Positions 61,753 through 64,000 of a stretch of 64,000 bases of DNA are shown piece by piece (position 1 is the stretch's first letter; every line of letters begins with the position of its first letter). Origin of the DNA: Populus alba (Eukaryota > Streptophyta > Magnoliopsida > Malpighiales > Salicaceae). The position numbers and the translations under genes are program-made. The stretch covers positions 12,673,965 to 12,737,964 of the forward strand of contig NC_133292.1 in assembly GCF_005239225.2 (NCBI RefSeq). Direction: 5' to 3'. Under the pieces are notes generated by a model. The model was not told the DNA's origin and did no database searches. It saw only the letters and a list, made by a program, of their open reading frames with translations.

Positions 61753-61977
61753 TCCCACTTGTTTTTTTTTTTTTTTATTAGCGTGCGGTGTCCGGGCCAG
61801 CTTGTGCGCATCGCAACTAGTCCCCACGGCTTACTGAACACCCTGCAAGCCCAGTAAACAGGTAAGACACCACGGGGTGATAGACATACGTATAGAGAGT
61901 CGAACCTTGGACGACAGTAGAAGACAAGCCCCCATACACCGCTGAAGCACGACCCTCAAGCGTGTCTCACTTGTTTT
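61753..61977 (-). mobile_element. tRNA-derived SINE with target-site duplications
   Basis: An insertion of about 200 bases is flanked by a 13-base direct repeat: TCCCACTTGTTTT at 61753-61765 and TCTCACTTGTTTT at 61965-61977 (12 of 13 match). On the minus strand it carries a pol III B-box-like GGTTCGACTC (61897-61906), then GCCGTGGGGACTAG and AGCTGGCCCGGACACCGC, and ends in a poly(A) tail (the T run at 61762-61776). The word GTCCGGGCCAGCTTG recurs widely in dicot repeats that I recall. The mismatch in the duplication and a shortened 5' part suggest moderate age. The exact SINE family would need a repeat library. Confidence 0.82.
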
Positions 61978-62879
61978 CTTAATTAGACGTAAGGGTTTGT
62001 TTTTTTTTTTTTTTTTCCTGTAATTACAAAGTTGTCTCCATCTTGGTCTAGTCACATTTTACGTAGCTATAGCAAATTTATCAAATGATTTTGCTCTTGG
62101 ATGCACCTGCTATCAAGAGAATATATTGTATTTTGTGAGCTTATGATGTGGTTAATGTACGCATATCATACACGTGTCCCGGTCAAATGTACGCTTGGGA
62201 GTTGAAATTTGACCTTCAAGAGCAATGTACATACTGGGATATGGGGCGAGGCGGCCATGGAAACAGGATAAGTGAAGCTTTTTCTCAGGCGCAGTAAAGG
62301 ATCATTAATTAACGGCGTGAGGATCATTGGCTAGTAATAGCCAGCAATTTGACAATTCTCAACGTGGAGCACGCCAAAGAAATCAAAAAGGAAATTGCTT
62401 TGACCCGATATGTTAAGAAAACAATTATTGAGGAGAAAATGAAAATGGAATTGAATACACAGTCGGAGATAAGTTCAGCATACCATTTACGAATTTGTGG
62501 CGGAAAATTCTATATTTTCAACTCATATTACTATTATACTTCAAAAAAAAATAAAACCAGGAGAAGGAAAGTGAGCATGTGCACGTAAACATATAGCTAG
62601 CGCACACCCTTCTTTGATTAATAAATAATAGATTGCACACCTAAGCATTTTATTGTTCATCTTGCTTTTTTAATTAATGGTAAACAATAAAAATATTGTT
62701 TTTATTAGTAGCAATCATCAAGAGTTTTACCTCGTCAGTTATTAACTGTGCTAATATTCCTCGAGCCTAATCACGAGAGCATAGAATCTACATCCCTCAA
62801 CCTTGAATTCTTCTAGTAATCCTAGTATTTATTTGTTTTTGTATTTTAAAAATTATAAAATTATTCTATTTTTATTTTA

Positions 62880-63000
62880 AATTAATTTTTTTAATATTTT
62901 AAAATCATTTTAATACGATGATATCAAAAATAATTTTTTTAAAATTAAAAAAATATTATTTTAATATATTTTCAAGTAAAAAATATTTTAAAAAAGTAAT
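62880..63000. mobile_element. Degraded MITE copy (same family as 8691-9015)
   Basis: ATGATATCAAAAATAATTTT, then AATATTATTTTAATATATTT and TCAAGTAAAAAATATTTTAA, follow the same order as GATGTTAAAAATAAAAAAA, TTATTTTGATGCATTTTC and AAATGAAAAACACTTTTAAA in the copy at 8691-9015. The terminal inverted repeats are no longer readable. Confidence 0.55.
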
Positions 63001-63392
63001 TAATATCCCGTTATCATCTAGTAAAACAGAATGTGAAAGCCAACATGATCTTGACACGATGCGCCACCAGCGAATCTTGTTTATGATTGATGTGCAGAAA
63101 GAAGGCGGTGAAAGAAAGAAGAGGGGAGAGGAAGGAAAAGGTTGTCTTTCATGGAGGTCCAAATCAACAAGCGACAGCCCACAACTTAGAGAGAGAGAGA
63201 GAGGGAGGGAGGAAATCTGAAAACGAAACCAATGAACTGTTAATTAAGGGTAAAGTCCAGTTTTGGTCCTTACAGTTTTTTAAATAGCTTTTGCCTCTTG
63301 AGCTCTGATGCTTCAGTTTTCTAGAGATGACGCATGTTGCTTCTTATTATTATTGGTATTTTAAGAGGATATATTTATTTAATGTTTTTATT

Positions 63393-63397
<5 letters not shown>

Positions 63398-63437
<40 letters not shown>
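63398..63437. repeat. (TA)20 microsatellite
   Basis: Perfect TA alternation of about 40 bases. Confidence 0.95.
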
Positions 63438-63439
<2 letters not shown>

Positions 63440-64000
63440 TTTGAAAGATATCAGTCTTTTTAATTGTTAGTTGTTTAGCATTAAAATTAAAACATGTTAA
63501 ATCACGATCATGGCGGTGGAGTCTATACACAGCTTACCAATTAATTATTAAATAATCCAAGCGCTGACGCGAATCCTATGTGGAGTGCACGTGTTAGCCA
63601 CCGCCCAGCACGCGGCTTTCTCGCTATCGAATATCGGCTCACCCCTCAGCATTTGCACGTGTCATGTTTGTTTTTTCTCCAATTAATACAATTACTCTTA
63701 ATGACATGAAATCGGATTTAAAAAAAAAAAAAAAATCAACACCAAGAGGCAATAACAAAATTGACAAAAGAGGGAAAGGGTATCCCTGCTGCTGCTGCTG
63801 CCTTCTCATGAATCCAATGGATCTCTACAATTAATAAATTAAACAATATAATATATATTATTTTTCTGCTTAAAGAGTTAAAGCTTATCATATTCTAAGC
63901 ATGTCTCTGACAGGTCAAATCTTACACGTGGGGTTACATATTTACATATCTAACCGTTGACTCGATAGAATTAAACTTTAGGTTAAAAAAGACACAGAAT

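Larger units (their letters stand above)
61978..64000. other. Intergenic spacer at window end
   Basis: No gene seen. A worn copy of the right half of the 8.7-kb MITE family lies at about 62820-63010, a GA tract near 63180-63206, and a (TA)20 tract at 63398-63437. The stretch 63560-63660 has ACGTG words (GCACGTG, GCACGTGTC), which suggests a promoter of a gene beyond the window. Confidence 0.4.

Noticed and set aside
1..64000. tRNA genes, CRISPR arrays, organelle DNA insertions, viral sequence
   Set aside because: Looked for typical tRNA arms, repeat-spacer arrays and plastid or mitochondrial gene runs by eye; the only hit was the B-box-like motif inside the SINE and the L32 domain that is now a nuclear gene.

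Overview
This is nuclear DNA of a flowering plant, most likely a poplar (Populus) or a close Salicaceae relative. The genes have many introns with GT..AG borders, the spacers are AT-rich, and SINE and MITE copies are scattered through them. The best diagnostic is at 31975-33980. There a nuclear gene for plastid ribosomal protein L32 is built on the front of a chloroplast Cu/Zn superoxide dismutase gene, an arrangement I recall being reported for Populus, whose plastid genome lacks rpl32. The genus call is inference; the chimera is read directly from the sequence.

Layout. 1-3.9 kb: a possible orphan exon, then repeat-rich spacer. 4-5.4 kb (-): secreted aspartic protease. 8-11.6 kb (-): nuclear-speckle splicing regulator (NSRP1/DUF2040) with a MITE in its last intron. 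13.6-15 kb (+): dead copy of N-carbamoylputrescine amidase. 17.4-18.2 kb (-): FANTASTIC FOUR protein. 20.4-24.8 kb (-): ROP GTPase-activating protein with a CRIB domain. 27.4-27.8 kb: decayed coding-like repeat. 28-30.6 kb (-): small mitochondrial IF1-like membrane protein. 32-34 kb (-): RPL32/SOD chimera. 35.7-42 kb (+): 14-exon SEC23. 46.5-49.7 kb (+): hnRNP Q-like protein with three RRMs (LIF2 family). 50.3-52.1 kb (-): histone-fold DPB4/NF-YB11-like protein. 53.3-55.5 kb (+): EF-hand protein (CML48-like). 59.8-61.5 kb (-): GH17 beta-1,3-glucanase. 61.8-62.0 kb: a SINE with target-site duplications.

From memory, the order ROPGAP, carbamoylputrescine amidase, SEC23, NF-YB11, CML48 and GH17 glucanase parallels Arabidopsis chromosome 2 around At2g27440-At2g27500. 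The window therefore looks like an ancestral collinear block plus lineage-specific insertions. The genes share no pathway: they cover proteolysis, splicing, development, ROP signalling, plastid translation, COPII traffic, chromatin and wall metabolism. All multi-exon models were built by hand; exon borders keep the reading frame at every junction, but no transcript evidence was available. The main discoveries are the L32/SOD chimera with relic SOD exons in its first intron, the amidase pseudogene that has lost its catalytic cysteine, and a stop-free intron of 102 bases in SEC23.
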